Assembly: GCA_013821825.1 (NCBI GenBank)
Contig: PNJK01000007.1
Location: forward strand, 1-64,000
Direction: 5' to 3'
DNA: 64,000 nucleotides
Source of the DNA: Rhodobacter sp.
GTDB taxonomy: Bacteria; Pseudomonadota; Alphaproteobacteria; Rhodobacterales; Rhodobacteraceae
The translations under genes and the position numbers were made by a program. The stretch's first letter is position 1. Every line of letters starts with the position of its first letter. The notes under the pieces were generated by a model, which was not told the DNA's origin, ran no database searches, and saw only the letters and a list, made by a program, of their open reading frames with translations. Below are positions 8,956 to 16,950 of this stretch, piece after piece.

Positions 8956-8986
8956 GCCGCCCGACAATGAATGGAAAGGACGCCCC

Positions 8987-10366
8987 ATGGAAGGCTTCAA
9001 CGGACTGAACGACATTGGCGCCGTGGTCGAGGCCGACCGCGCCCATGTCTGGCACCACCTCAGCCAGCACAAGCAATACGAAACCGTCGACCCGCGCGTC
9101 ATCGTCGAAGGCAAGGGGATGCGGGTCTGGGACGCCAGGGGCAAGGAACACCTTGATGCCGTCTCGGGCGGGGTCTGGACGGTGAACGTCGGCTACGGAC
9201 GGGAATCGATCGCGGATGCCGTGCGCGACCAGCTGGTCAGGATGAACTATTTCGCCGGGGCTGCGGGGTCGATCCCCGGCTCGGTCTTCGCCAAGCGCCT
9301 GATCGAGAAGATGCCGGGACTGTCGCGCGTCTACTACTCCAACTCGGGGTCGGAGGCGAACGAGAAGGTCTACAAGATGGTCCGCCAGATCTCGCACCGG
9401 CACCACGGCGGCAAGAAGTGGAAGATCCTGTATCGTGAGAGGGACTATCACGGCACCACCATCGCTGCCCTTGCCAGTGGCGGCCAGGCCCAGCGGAACG
9501 CGCAGTACGGGCCATTCCCGGACGGCTTCGTCATGGTCCCGCACTGCCTGGAATACCGCAATCAGTGGGACGTCGAAAACTACGGCGAGCGGGCGGCGGA
9601 CGCGATCGAAGAGGTGATCCTGCGCGAAGGCCCCGACACCATCGGCTGCCTGGTGCTTGAACCCGTGACCGCGGGCGGCGGGGTGATCGTGCCCCCGACC
9701 GGCTACTGGGAGCGGGTGCAGGAAATCTGCCGCAAGTACGATATCCTCCTGCACATCGACGAGGTTGTCTGCGGCGTCGGCCGCACCGGGCTCTGGTTCG
9801 GCTACCAGCACTACGGCATCCAGCCGGATTTCGTGACCATGGCCAAGGGCGTCGCCTCGGGCTATGCGGCGATCAGCTGCACGGTGACGACCGAGGCGGT
9901 CTTCGAGATGTTCAAGGACGACCCGAACGACCCGATGAGCTACTTCCGCGACATCTCCACCTTCGGGGGTTGCACCGCAGGCCCGGCGGCAGCGTTGGAG
10001 AACATGCGGATCATCGAGGCTGAAGGGTTGCTCGCCAACACCCTTGCGATGGGCGACTACTGCCTGGCGAACCTTCAGGCGCTGATGGAGAAGCATCGCG
10101 TGATCGGCGAGGTCCGGGGCAAGGGCCTCTTCGTCGGGGCCGAACTGGTCGCCGACCGGGGGACGAAGGAACCGGCGGATGAAAAGAAGGTGCAGGCGGT
10201 GGTGGCCGACTGCATGGCGCAAGGGGTGATCATCGGGGCCACGAACCGATCCGTCCCGGGGTTCAACAACACGCTGTGCCTTTCGCCCGCGCTGATCGCG
10301 ACGAAGGACGATATCGACCAGATCACCGGGGCGATTGACGCGGCTCTGGGGCGGGTGTTTGCGTAG
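8987..10366 (+). CDS. tpa: taurine--pyruvate aminotransferase
   Basis: This 459-residue class III PLP aminotransferase moves the amino group of taurine to pyruvate, giving sulfoacetaldehyde and alanine. Family features include YYSNSGSEANEKVYKMVRQ, the GTTIAALA segment, HIDEVVCGVGRTG and the Schiff-base lysine at about residue 287 in VTMAKGVASGY. The length and the long shared frame match Rhodobacter Tpa. The assignment to taurine rests on the nearby tauR and xsc. The ATG at 8987 was chosen over an upstream ATG at 8954 because GGAAAGGA lies eight bases before it. A hairpin terminator follows. Confidence 0.92.
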   Translation: MEGFNGLNDIGAVVEADRAHVWHHLSQHKQYETVDPRVIVEGKGMRVWDARGKEHLDAVSGGVWTVNVGYGRESIADAVRDQLVRMNYFAGAAGSIPGSVFAKRLIEKMPGLSRVYYSNSGSEANEKVYKMVRQISHRHHGGKKWKILYRERDYHGTTIAALASGGQAQRNAQYGPFPDGFVMVPHCLEYRNQWDVENYGERAADAIEEVILREGPDTIGCLVLEPVTAGGGVIVPPTGYWERVQEICRKYDILLHIDEVVCGVGRTGLWFGYQHYGIQPDFVTMAKGVASGYAAISCTVTTEAVFEMFKDDPNDPMSYFRDISTFGGCTAGPAAALENMRIIEAEGLLANTLAMGDYCLANLQALMEKHRVIGEVRGKGLFVGAELVADRGTKEPADEKKVQAVVADCMAQGVIIGATNRSVPGFNNTLCLSPALIATKDDIDQITGAIDAALGRVFA

Positions 10367-10387
10367 TTAAGCCCTTTTGGGGGCGGG

Positions 10388-10416
10388 AAGGGTGTCCCGA
10401 GAGGGGCACCCTTTTG
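10388..10416 (+). terminator. rho-independent terminator after tpa
   Basis: AAGGGTGTCCC, a short GAGA loop and GGGGCACCCTT form an 11-bp stem with one mismatched pair, followed by a T-rich tract. It lies 22 bp after the tpa stop codon. Confidence 0.75.
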
Positions 10417-10420
10417 CGTT

Positions 10421-10785
10421 TTATCGTGTTTGGGTTTTGTGGAGTGTGAGATTTGCGATCTGCAGAGGATTCCAGCCCACACCGAGAGGTCTCTTTTTCC
10501 CGGAATAAAGGGCGAAGCCCGCCGGGTCAGGGTGGTGCGCTGTAGCGCACTCTACGAGGCTGATCCGATTCGCCTCGGATGGTTAACGTTCCAACATCTC
10601 CCCGTGCGTAGAGACGGAAGGAAGACGCAGGGAAGACGGAAAGAAGACGCCAAATCCGCCCTGGATTCGTTCCGTGAACTCAGCGTTCTCAGAGGGTTGA
10701 GCGGAGTTTCTCACCCTGTTGCGCGCGGTCTCATCTGGACTCACAGCGCGCGCAGCCGGCTGGGCGTGTCAGGGCAAGCCCCCGC
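10421..10785 (+). other. intergenic stretch without a supported gene
   Basis: No open frame here has family-like sequence or a convincing ribosome binding site. A 6-bp-stem hairpin with a 4-base loop lies at 10535-10550 (GTGCGC-TGTA-GCGCAC). TCATCTGGACTCA at 10731-10743 is repeated exactly at 12036-12048, and both copies follow a GCGCGC run. The stretch separates the convergent tpa and desaturase genes. Confidence 0.6.
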
Positions 10786-11823
10786 TCACACCCGCCCGTA
10801 TCGCACACGGGCTTCCTTGAACGACAGAAGCTTGCCCTCCACCGTGTCCCAAAGGTGGAGCCTAACCGAAGCCAGGCTTTGGCGGATGGTCAGGCGCTGC
10901 GCCTCGGCCAGGGCGCGGTGGTCGCGGATCACCTCGGGCAGGCGGTAGAACGGGATGCGGGAATAAAGGTGGTGGACGTGGTGGATGCCGATGTTTCCCG
11001 AGAACCAGCGCAGCGGTTGCGGCAGGATGTAGTGGGACGACCCCTCCAGCGCCGCATCGTGCAGCTGCCAGTCCTCGCCCTTTGACCAATGGGTCGCCTC
11101 GAACTGGTGCTGGACGTAGAAAAGCCAGACGCCGATCGTCGCTGCGATCACCGAGGTGGGCAGGAAGATCAGGAGGACGGGCAATAGACCGCCGAACCAG
11201 ATGACGAGGCCCACGCCGATGCCGATCATCGCGTTGGTGCCCATGGCCGAGGTCCAGTAGCGCCAGCCAGAGTTCATCAGGCCCAGAGGCAGGCGGTTTT
11301 GCAGCAAGAACAGGTAGCTTGGACCAAGGACGAACAAGACGACCGGATGCCGGTACAGCCGGTAGAGTAGGCGGCCGAACGGGGTGCGGGCACGGTATTC
11401 CTCGATCGTGAGGGTCAGGACATCGCCGATGCCGCGCTGATCCAGGTCGCCATGGTGGGCGTGGTGAATCGAGTGCGTGCGGCGCCAGACGGCATAGGGG
11501 GTCAGCGTCAGAACGCCAAGTACGCGGCCAAGCCAGTCCTGCGCGGTGCGGTTCTTCAGAAAGGCGCCATGGCCGCAGTCGTGCTGGATGACGAAAATCC
11601 GCACAAGGAATGCACCGTTCAGCATGGCCAGCGCCAAGGCCAGCCAGGGGCTGACCGACAGCGCCATCCAGGCCAGCACCCAGAGTGCAATGAACGGAAC
11701 CAGAGTGGCCGCCAGTTCCAGAAGGCTGCGGCGGGTCGACGGCTCGCGGTAGCGCGCAAGAATCGAAAGCCAGTCGCGGGCCGCTAGCGGCGCAGGGCGG
11801 GGGGATAGGGTCTTATCGGGCAT
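10786..11823 (-). CDS. membrane fatty acid desaturase
   Basis: The 345-residue protein has the three histidine boxes of the di-iron membrane desaturase superfamily: HDCGH at residues 81-85, HSIHHAHH at 117-124 and HHVHH at 281-285. Hydrophobic segments near residues 36-76 and 195-235 fit the usual four-helix membrane arrangement. It would introduce a double bond into an acyl chain using O2 and electrons from ferredoxin or cytochrome. Regiospecificity cannot be read from sequence. It is convergent with tpa, diverges from tauR, and is not an obvious part of taurine catabolism. Confidence 0.85.
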   Translation of the reverse strand: MPDKTLSPRPAPLAARDWLSILARYREPSTRRSLLELAATLVPFIALWVLAWMALSVSPWLALALAMLNGAFLVRIFVIQHDCGHGAFLKNRTAQDWLGRVLGVLTLTPYAVWRRTHSIHHAHHGDLDQRGIGDVLTLTIEEYRARTPFGRLLYRLYRHPVVLFVLGPSYLFLLQNRLPLGLMNSGWRYWTSAMGTNAMIGIGVGLVIWFGGLLPVLLIFLPTSVIAATIGVWLFYVQHQFEATHWSKGEDWQLHDAALEGSSHYILPQPLRWFSGNIGIHHVHHLYSRIPFYRLPEVIRDHRALAEAQRLTIRQSLASVRLHLWDTVEGKLLSFKEARVRYGRV

Positions 11824-12035
11824 CGAGGCCTGTCATCGTCATGCCGGCTATGCCGCGGCGAGGTCGGCTGGGCCTGGTCAGATTGGCCCGAAAGCGGGCG
11901 GTCTGTTCAGGCCACCTCGTGTTAGGGGGAACTGGCGCAACTTTCAACCGTTTTGATGCCGCAGGCGACGGTTTCGCTGTCCGGGCCGCTGTGGCGAGGC
12001 GGCGCGAGCTTGACTTCCGCCGCTCCTGCGCGCCT

Positions 12036-12048
12036 TCATCTGGACTCA
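12036..12048 (+). promoter_or_regulatory. CTGGACT-containing repeat upstream of tauR
   Basis: TCATCTGGACTCA lies 23 bp before the tauR ATG. CTGGACTCAT resembles a single TauR half-site (CTGGAC-YTAA type). An identical 13-mer is at 10731-10743. Only one copy is present at each place, unlike the paired sites at tpa and xsc, so autoregulation is a weak inference. Confidence 0.3.
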
Positions 12049-12071
12049 TCGCCAGCCCGAGTCTGCCCGAC

Positions 12072-13523
12072 ATGGCCATTCCCGTCGAAGCCTTCTACCT
12101 GACCCCGGGCGCCGCTGGCAGCCTGCAGCAGCAGATCAGGACCATGGTCACGCAAGGCATTCTGGCCGGCCGCTTCCGCCCGGGGCAGAGGATGCCTTCC
12201 TCGCGCGGGCTAGCCGAACATCTGGGGGTCAGCCGGATCACGGTGACGCTGGCCTATGCGGATCTGGTATCTTCGGATTATCTGACCTCGGCCGGGCGGT
12301 CGGGGTATTTCGTGTCCGAGACCGCCCCCCTGGCGCCGGAGTTCCCGGCAAGCGCGCCTCAGGCCGAGGCGGTGGATTTCCGGGCGCTGACGGGGGGGCG
12401 GTTTTCTGGTGGCCCCCGGGTGGCGCGGCCGGAAGACTGGGAGCGTTACCCCTATCCGTTCATCTATGGGCAGTCCGATCCTGCGCTGTTTGACCATCAG
12501 AATTGGCGCCAGTGCGCCCTGCGCGCGCTGGGCAAGCGGGATTTCGCGGCGCTGACCTCAGATTACTACGAGCGCGACGATCCGCTGCTGGTAGAGCAGG
12601 TCTTGCGGACGATCCTGCCGCGCCGTGGGATCGCTGCGCGGGAGGATGAGGTCCTGCTGACGCTGGGCGCGCAAAACGCGCTCTGGATCGCGGCGATGCT
12701 GCTCTTGGGCCCCGGGCGGCGGGCAGGGGTTGAGAATCCGGGCTATCCGGCCTCGCGCGGAGTGGTCGCCGCGACCGGGGCCGAAGCGGTGGCGCTGGAC
12801 GTGGGCGAGATGGGGCTGCCGGTCGTGGGGCTTGCAGGGCTGGATGTGGTCTTCGCGACGCCGTCGCACCAGTGCCCGACCAACGCGACGATGCCGGTCG
12901 AGCGCCGGGTGGCTCTGCTTGATGCGGCTGAGCGGGAGGGCTTCGTGATCGTCGAGGATGACTACGAATTCGAGATGTCGTTCCTGAAGCCCGTGGCCCC
13001 GGCGCTGAAGTCGCTCGACCGGGGCGGGCGGGTCATCTACGCCGGGTCCTTCTCGAAATCGGTATTTCCAGGGTTGCGGCTGGGCTATCTGGTCGGCCCG
13101 CCCTCGTTCATAGCCGAGGCGCGGGGGCTGAGGGGGCTGATGCTGAAACATCCGCCGGGGCATATCCAGCGGACGATGGCCTATTTCCTAGGGCTCGGGC
13201 ATTACGATGCGCTGGTGAACCGGATGAAGAACGCCTACCGCCGCCGCCGGCAGATGATGGCCGAGGCGATTGCTGCCGAAGGGCTGGAAATCGCGGGGCA
13301 GGGCGGCTTTGGCGGGTCGTCGTTCTGGATGCGGGCGGGGGCAGGGGTGGATACCGAAGCGCTGGCCCTCCAGCTACGCGCTGAGGGTGTCCTGATCGAG
13401 CCGGGGCGGGCGTTCTTTGCCAGTGAAGATGCGCCGCGGAACTACTACCGGTTGGCCTATTCCTCGATCGCGCCGCAGCGGATCGCGGACGGCATCGCCC
13501 GGATCGGCAAGGCCCTGCGATGA
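12072..13523 (+). CDS. tauR: TauR, MocR-type GntR/aminotransferase transcription regulator of taurine genes
   Basis: The 483-residue protein joins an N-terminal GntR winged helix (about residues 15-80; MPSSRGLAEHLGVSRITVTL is the recognition region) to a class I aminotransferase-like domain. The PLP lysine is K329 in AGSFSKSVFPGLRLGY. IVEDDYEFEM and NYYRLAYSS are typical of MocR proteins. TauR of R. capsulatus is reported to activate tpa in response to taurine. The longer frame from 11841 has no family-like N-terminus, so the ATG at 12072 is preferred, although no strong ribosome binding site is visible. The stop overlaps the next ATG by 4 nt. Confidence 0.88.
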   Translation: MAIPVEAFYLTPGAAGSLQQQIRTMVTQGILAGRFRPGQRMPSSRGLAEHLGVSRITVTLAYADLVSSDYLTSAGRSGYFVSETAPLAPEFPASAPQAEAVDFRALTGGRFSGGPRVARPEDWERYPYPFIYGQSDPALFDHQNWRQCALRALGKRDFAALTSDYYERDDPLLVEQVLRTILPRRGIAAREDEVLLTLGAQNALWIAAMLLLGPGRRAGVENPGYPASRGVVAATGAEAVALDVGEMGLPVVGLAGLDVVFATPSHQCPTNATMPVERRVALLDAAEREGFVIVEDDYEFEMSFLKPVAPALKSLDRGGRVIYAGSFSKSVFPGLRLGYLVGPPSFIAEARGLRGLMLKHPPGHIQRTMAYFLGLGHYDALVNRMKNAYRRRRQMMAEAIAAEGLEIAGQGGFGGSSFWMRAGAGVDTEALALQLRAEGVLIEPGRAFFASEDAPRNYYRLAYSSIAPQRIADGIARIGKALR

Positions 13524-14176
13524 CCGGGCTGGAGGCCTGGGGGGCGGTTGTGTTGGGGCCAATGCCAGGAGGCGCGCGGTCGCGGCTTTGGCGGGTCGAG
13601 GTGGAGGGCAGGCTTTGCGTGGCGCGGCAGGTCCGGGCGGGTGAGCCCTCGCTGCGCTGGCTGGCGCGGTTGCAGGCGGTTGCCACGCGTGAAGGGCTGT
13701 GCCTGGCGCCGATGATCCCGTCCCGGAGCGGCGCGCTGACGGTGGGCGGCTGGACGGTGGAGCCATGGCTTGACGGCCTGCCCGGCAATGCGACCGATCT
13801 GGGCGAGGTTCGGCATGGCTTGCGGCGGATGCATCGGGCCACGCGGGTTTGGCCTGCGCGGCCGGGTCTGGTGCGACGTCTGCCATTGCGGTTAGCCGCG
13901 CCCGCAGCGCAGGTCTCGGCCGTGCACGGCGATGTCCATGCCGGCAACGTGCTGCGTCTGGCCGGAGGCAGCCTGGCGCTGATCGATTGGGAGGAAGCGC
14001 GGATCGGCGATCCGCAGCTCGATCTTGGATTTGAGCGGGACGCAGCGGGCCGCGCAGCCCATGCTGCCAGCGAAGCCGCCGCCTGTTGGTGGGTCGAGCC
14101 GGACCGGGCCAGAGCGATGGCGCGAATGGTGCGGCTTTCTGGTGCAAGGCCGCAACGTCCGTCATGCATTCGCTGA
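13520..14176 (+). CDS. small aminoglycoside phosphotransferase-like kinase
   Basis: The 218-residue protein has the catalytic core of the APH/choline kinase superfamily: VHGDVHAGNVL (catalytic loop with Asp and Asn) and LIDWEEARIGDPQLDLGF (metal-binding Asp region). It is shorter than typical APH enzymes (250-300 residues), and the N-terminal lobe is minimal. The ATG overlaps the tauR stop by 4 nt, so it is co-translated with the regulator. A small-molecule kinase is not a known step of the tpa-xsc route. The substrate is unknown; a drug-resistance role is unlikely given the context. Confidence 0.7.
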   Translation: MTGLEAWGAVVLGPMPGGARSRLWRVEVEGRLCVARQVRAGEPSLRWLARLQAVATREGLCLAPMIPSRSGALTVGGWTVEPWLDGLPGNATDLGEVRHGLRRMHRATRVWPARPGLVRRLPLRLAAPAAQVSAVHGDVHAGNVLRLAGGSLALIDWEEARIGDPQLDLGFERDAAGRAAHAASEAAACWWVEPDRARAMARMVRLSGARPQRPSCIR

Positions 14177-14303
14177 ACACCTGCGCCAGCGCCGGTGTTG
14201 GGGCCAGGACAGGCAGTAGAAAAAGCGAGGGCTTCACTGGCAGGCTCTTGCGGATTTGGCCTGCTGTCAGCGCGAATCGACCGGGCGAGAATATGACTTT
14301 GGA

Positions 14304-14359
14304 CTGGCTATAAACCGAAGCGAACTCTGGCCCTAAACCTTGCCATCGCTTGGTTCTAA
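14304..14359 (+). promoter_or_regulatory. probable TauR-binding direct repeats and promoter upstream of xsc
   Basis: CTGGCTATAA at 14304-14313 and CTGGCCCTAA at 14327-14336 start 23 bp apart, as upstream of tpa. A third, weaker element, TTGGTTCTAA at 14350-14359, keeps the same 23-bp step. TCTAAT at 14355-14360 could serve as the -10 box, putting the start of transcription about 22 bases before the xsc ATG. The same geometry is seen at tpa, which argues for one shared activator, TauR. Confidence 0.65.
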
Positions 14360-14388
14360 TGTTCGCCCAAGCCAATGGAGCAACCAGC

Positions 14389-16167
14389 ATGCGCATGACC
14401 ACCGAAGAAGCCTTTGTCAAAACCCTGCAGATGCATGGGATCGAGCATGCGTTCGGGATCATCGGGTCGGCCTTCATGCCGATCAGTGACATCTTCCCGA
14501 AGGCCGGGATCACCTTCTGGGACTGCGCGCATGAAGGGTCGGGCGGGATGATGGCCGACGGGTTCACCCGCGCGTCTGGCAGGATGTCGATGATGATCGC
14601 GCAGAACGGTCCCGGGATCACCAACTTCGTGACGGCAGTGAAAACGGCCTACTGGAACCATACACCCTTGCTGTTGGTCACGCCCCAGGCCGCGAACAAG
14701 ACCATCGGAATGGGGGGCTTTCAGGAAGTGGAACAGATGGCGCTCTTCCAGGATATGGTCGCCTATCAGGAAGAGGTGCGCGATCCCAGCCGTGTGGCCG
14801 AAGTGCTGAACCGCTGCATCCTGAACGCCAAGCGGATGAGCGCGCCCACCCAGATCAACATGCCGCGCGACTTCTGGACGCAGGTCATCGACATCGAACT
14901 GCCCGCCATCGTGGAGTTCGAGCGGCCCGCAGGCGGTGAGGCGGCAATTCAGGCGGCGGCGGATCTGTTGTCGACGGCGAAGTTCCCGGTGATCCTGAAC
15001 GGTGCGGGTGTGGTTCTGGCTGGGGCGATCCCGGCCAGCATGGCATTGGCCGAGCGGCTGGATGCGCCGGTTTGCGTCGGCTACCAGCACAACGACGCTT
15101 TCCCCGGCAGCCATCCGCTGTTCGCGGGGCCCTTGGGCTACAACGGGTCGAAGGCGGCAATGGAGTTGATTTCCGGGGCAGATGTGGTATTCTGTTTGGG
15201 TACCCGGCTAAACCCGTTTTCAACGCTTCCGGGATACGCGCTGGACTACTGGCCGAAGGCGGCCAAGATCATCCAAGTCGACATCAACCCGGATCGGATC
15301 GGGCTGACGAAGAAGGTCACAGTCGGTATTGTCGGCGACGCGAAAAAGGTCGCCGAAGCGGTTTTGGCGCGGCTTGCCTCTACCGCCGGTGATCATGCGC
15401 GCACCGAACGCAAGGCGCGGATTGCTCAGGTGAAATCGGGCTGGGCCCAGGCGTTGTCTTCCATGGATCACGAGGATGACGATCCCGGAACCTCGTGGAA
15501 CGACCGGGCGCGCAAGGCGAAGCCGGACTGGATGAGCCCCCGGATGGCCTGGCGCGCGATCCAGTCTGCACTGCCGCGCGAGGCGATCATTTCCAGCGAC
15601 ATCGGCAACAACTGCGCCATCGGCAACGCCTACCCAAGCTTCGAGGCTGGTCGCAAGTACCTGGCACCGGGGCTCTTCGGGCCCTGCGGCTATGGCTTGC
15701 CGTCGATCATCGGGGCCAAGATCGGCTGCCCGGACACCCCTGTTGTCGGCTTTGCCGGGGACGGGGCGTTCGGGATTGCAGTGACGGAACTGACAGCGAT
15801 TGGTCGGCCGGAATGGCCCGCGATCACCATGGTGGTCTTCCGCAACTACCAGTGGGGGGCGGAGAAGCGGAACTCGACGCTTTGGTATGATGACAACTTC
15901 GTCGGGACCGAACTGGACACCGATGTGTCCTACGCGGGGATCGCCAAGGCCTGCGGCTTGCAGGGCGTGCAGGCGCGGACGATGGACGAGCTGACGGCGG
16001 CACTGCGCAAGGCGGTCGATGACCAGATGAAGCACGGCAAGACCACGCTGATTGAGGCGCTGATCAATCAGGAACTGGGTGAGCCGTTCCGGCGCGACGC
16101 GATGAAAAAGCCTGTGGAGGTGGCGGGGATTTCCCGCGCCGACATGCGCCCGCAGGTGGTGGGGTGA
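14389..16167 (+). CDS. xsc: sulfoacetaldehyde acetyltransferase
   Basis: This 592-residue thiamine-diphosphate enzyme cleaves sulfoacetaldehyde with phosphate, giving acetyl phosphate and sulfite. The N-terminal domain has the ThDP-activating glutamate in CAHEGSGGMMADGFTR. The C-terminal domain has the GDG-to-N cofactor motif, from AGDGAFGIAVTE to VFRNYQWGAEKRN. The opening MRMTTEEAFVKTLQMHGIEH is characteristic of Xsc. The ATG at 14389 has GGAG eight bases upstream; an ATG two codons later is possible. It is first in a likely operon with the exporter, ackA and soeABC. Confidence 0.93.
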   Translation: MRMTTEEAFVKTLQMHGIEHAFGIIGSAFMPISDIFPKAGITFWDCAHEGSGGMMADGFTRASGRMSMMIAQNGPGITNFVTAVKTAYWNHTPLLLVTPQAANKTIGMGGFQEVEQMALFQDMVAYQEEVRDPSRVAEVLNRCILNAKRMSAPTQINMPRDFWTQVIDIELPAIVEFERPAGGEAAIQAAADLLSTAKFPVILNGAGVVLAGAIPASMALAERLDAPVCVGYQHNDAFPGSHPLFAGPLGYNGSKAAMELISGADVVFCLGTRLNPFSTLPGYALDYWPKAAKIIQVDINPDRIGLTKKVTVGIVGDAKKVAEAVLARLASTAGDHARTERKARIAQVKSGWAQALSSMDHEDDDPGTSWNDRARKAKPDWMSPRMAWRAIQSALPREAIISSDIGNNCAIGNAYPSFEAGRKYLAPGLFGPCGYGLPSIIGAKIGCPDTPVVGFAGDGAFGIAVTELTAIGRPEWPAITMVVFRNYQWGAEKRNSTLWYDDNFVGTELDTDVSYAGIAKACGLQGVQARTMDELTAALRKAVDDQMKHGKTTLIEALINQELGEPFRRDAMKKPVEVAGISRADMRPQVVG

Positions 16168-16209
16168 CGGCAACCACGATTTTTCCAGGCAAGATCGGCG
16201 GGTGCGGCC

Positions 16210-16950
16210 ATGCCCTATGATCTTGGGCCGCTGGCTCTGGTCTGGATGGCCTTAGCCACCATCGTTGCTGGCTTTGTCCGGGGCTATTCGGGGTTCGGGT
16301 TCTCGGCGATGCTGATTGCGGCCTCCAGTCTGGTGACCAATCCGCTGAACTTCGTTGCGGTTGTAGTCATTTTGGAAGCGGTGATGTCGCTGCAGGCGGC
16401 CAAGGGCGCTGGGCCTGCAGTGGACTGGAGGCGGGTCGGCTGGCTTATGGGCGGGGCTGCGATCGGCTTGCCGCTGGGGTTATGGGTGCTGACCGGGGTC
16501 AGCGAAGACGCGGCCCGGGCACTGGTGGCGGGCTATGTGCTGCTGATGTGCGGGGTGCTTCTGGCCGGATGGCGGCTCCGGGCCGAGGTCGCGGGGGTAG
16601 GCAACGGGGTGGCGGGGGTCGTGTCGGGCCTTGCCAACGCGCCGGGGATGGGGGGGCTGCCGGTGGCGGCCTTCTTTGCCGCGCAGCCGATGCGTCCCGC
16701 GGTCTTCCGGGCGACCCTGATCGCCTATTTCCCGCTGCTCGACGTCTACTCCGCGCCGCTTTACTGGTATGCCGGGCTGGTCAGCTGGGACACCCTTTGG
16801 GCCTCGCTCATGGCGTTGCCGCTGACCTTGCTGGCGAACTGGATGGGGGGGCGGCATTTCTTTGGCACTGACCCGCAGGATTTCCGCCGCTTTGCAATCG
16901 TCCTTCTGGCCGGGCTGGCGCTGCTGGGCCTTGGAAAGGCGCTGCTCTGA
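16210..16950 (+). CDS. TauE/SafE-family sulfite/anion exporter
   Basis: The 246-residue inner-membrane protein has about seven to eight hydrophobic segments and the two-repeat layout of the TauE/SafE (DUF81) family. Key runs are FVRGYSGFGFSAMLIAAS in the first repeat and GLANAPGMGGLPVAAFF in the second. In taurine degraders such proteins are thought to export the sulfite released by Xsc. Its position between xsc and ackA supports that role. The stop shares one base with the ackA start. Confidence 0.82.
   Translation: MPYDLGPLALVWMALATIVAGFVRGYSGFGFSAMLIAASSLVTNPLNFVAVVVILEAVMSLQAAKGAGPAVDWRRVGWLMGGAAIGLPLGLWVLTGVSEDAARALVAGYVLLMCGVLLAGWRLRAEVAGVGNGVAGVVSGLANAPGMGGLPVAAFFAAQPMRPAVFRATLIAYFPLLDVYSAPLYWYAGLVSWDTLWASLMALPLTLLANWMGGRHFFGTDPQDFRRFAIVLLAGLALLGLGKALL

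Noticed and set aside
10535..10550. Hairpin GTGCGC-TGTA-GCGCAC as terminator or regulator
   Set aside because: No T tract and 169 bp from the tpa stop, which already has a better terminator; likely a common short intergenic repeat.
10430..10948. 172-residue frame between tpa and the desaturase
   Set aside because: Arg/Ser-rich, no family likeness, overlaps the 3' end of the desaturase on the other strand.
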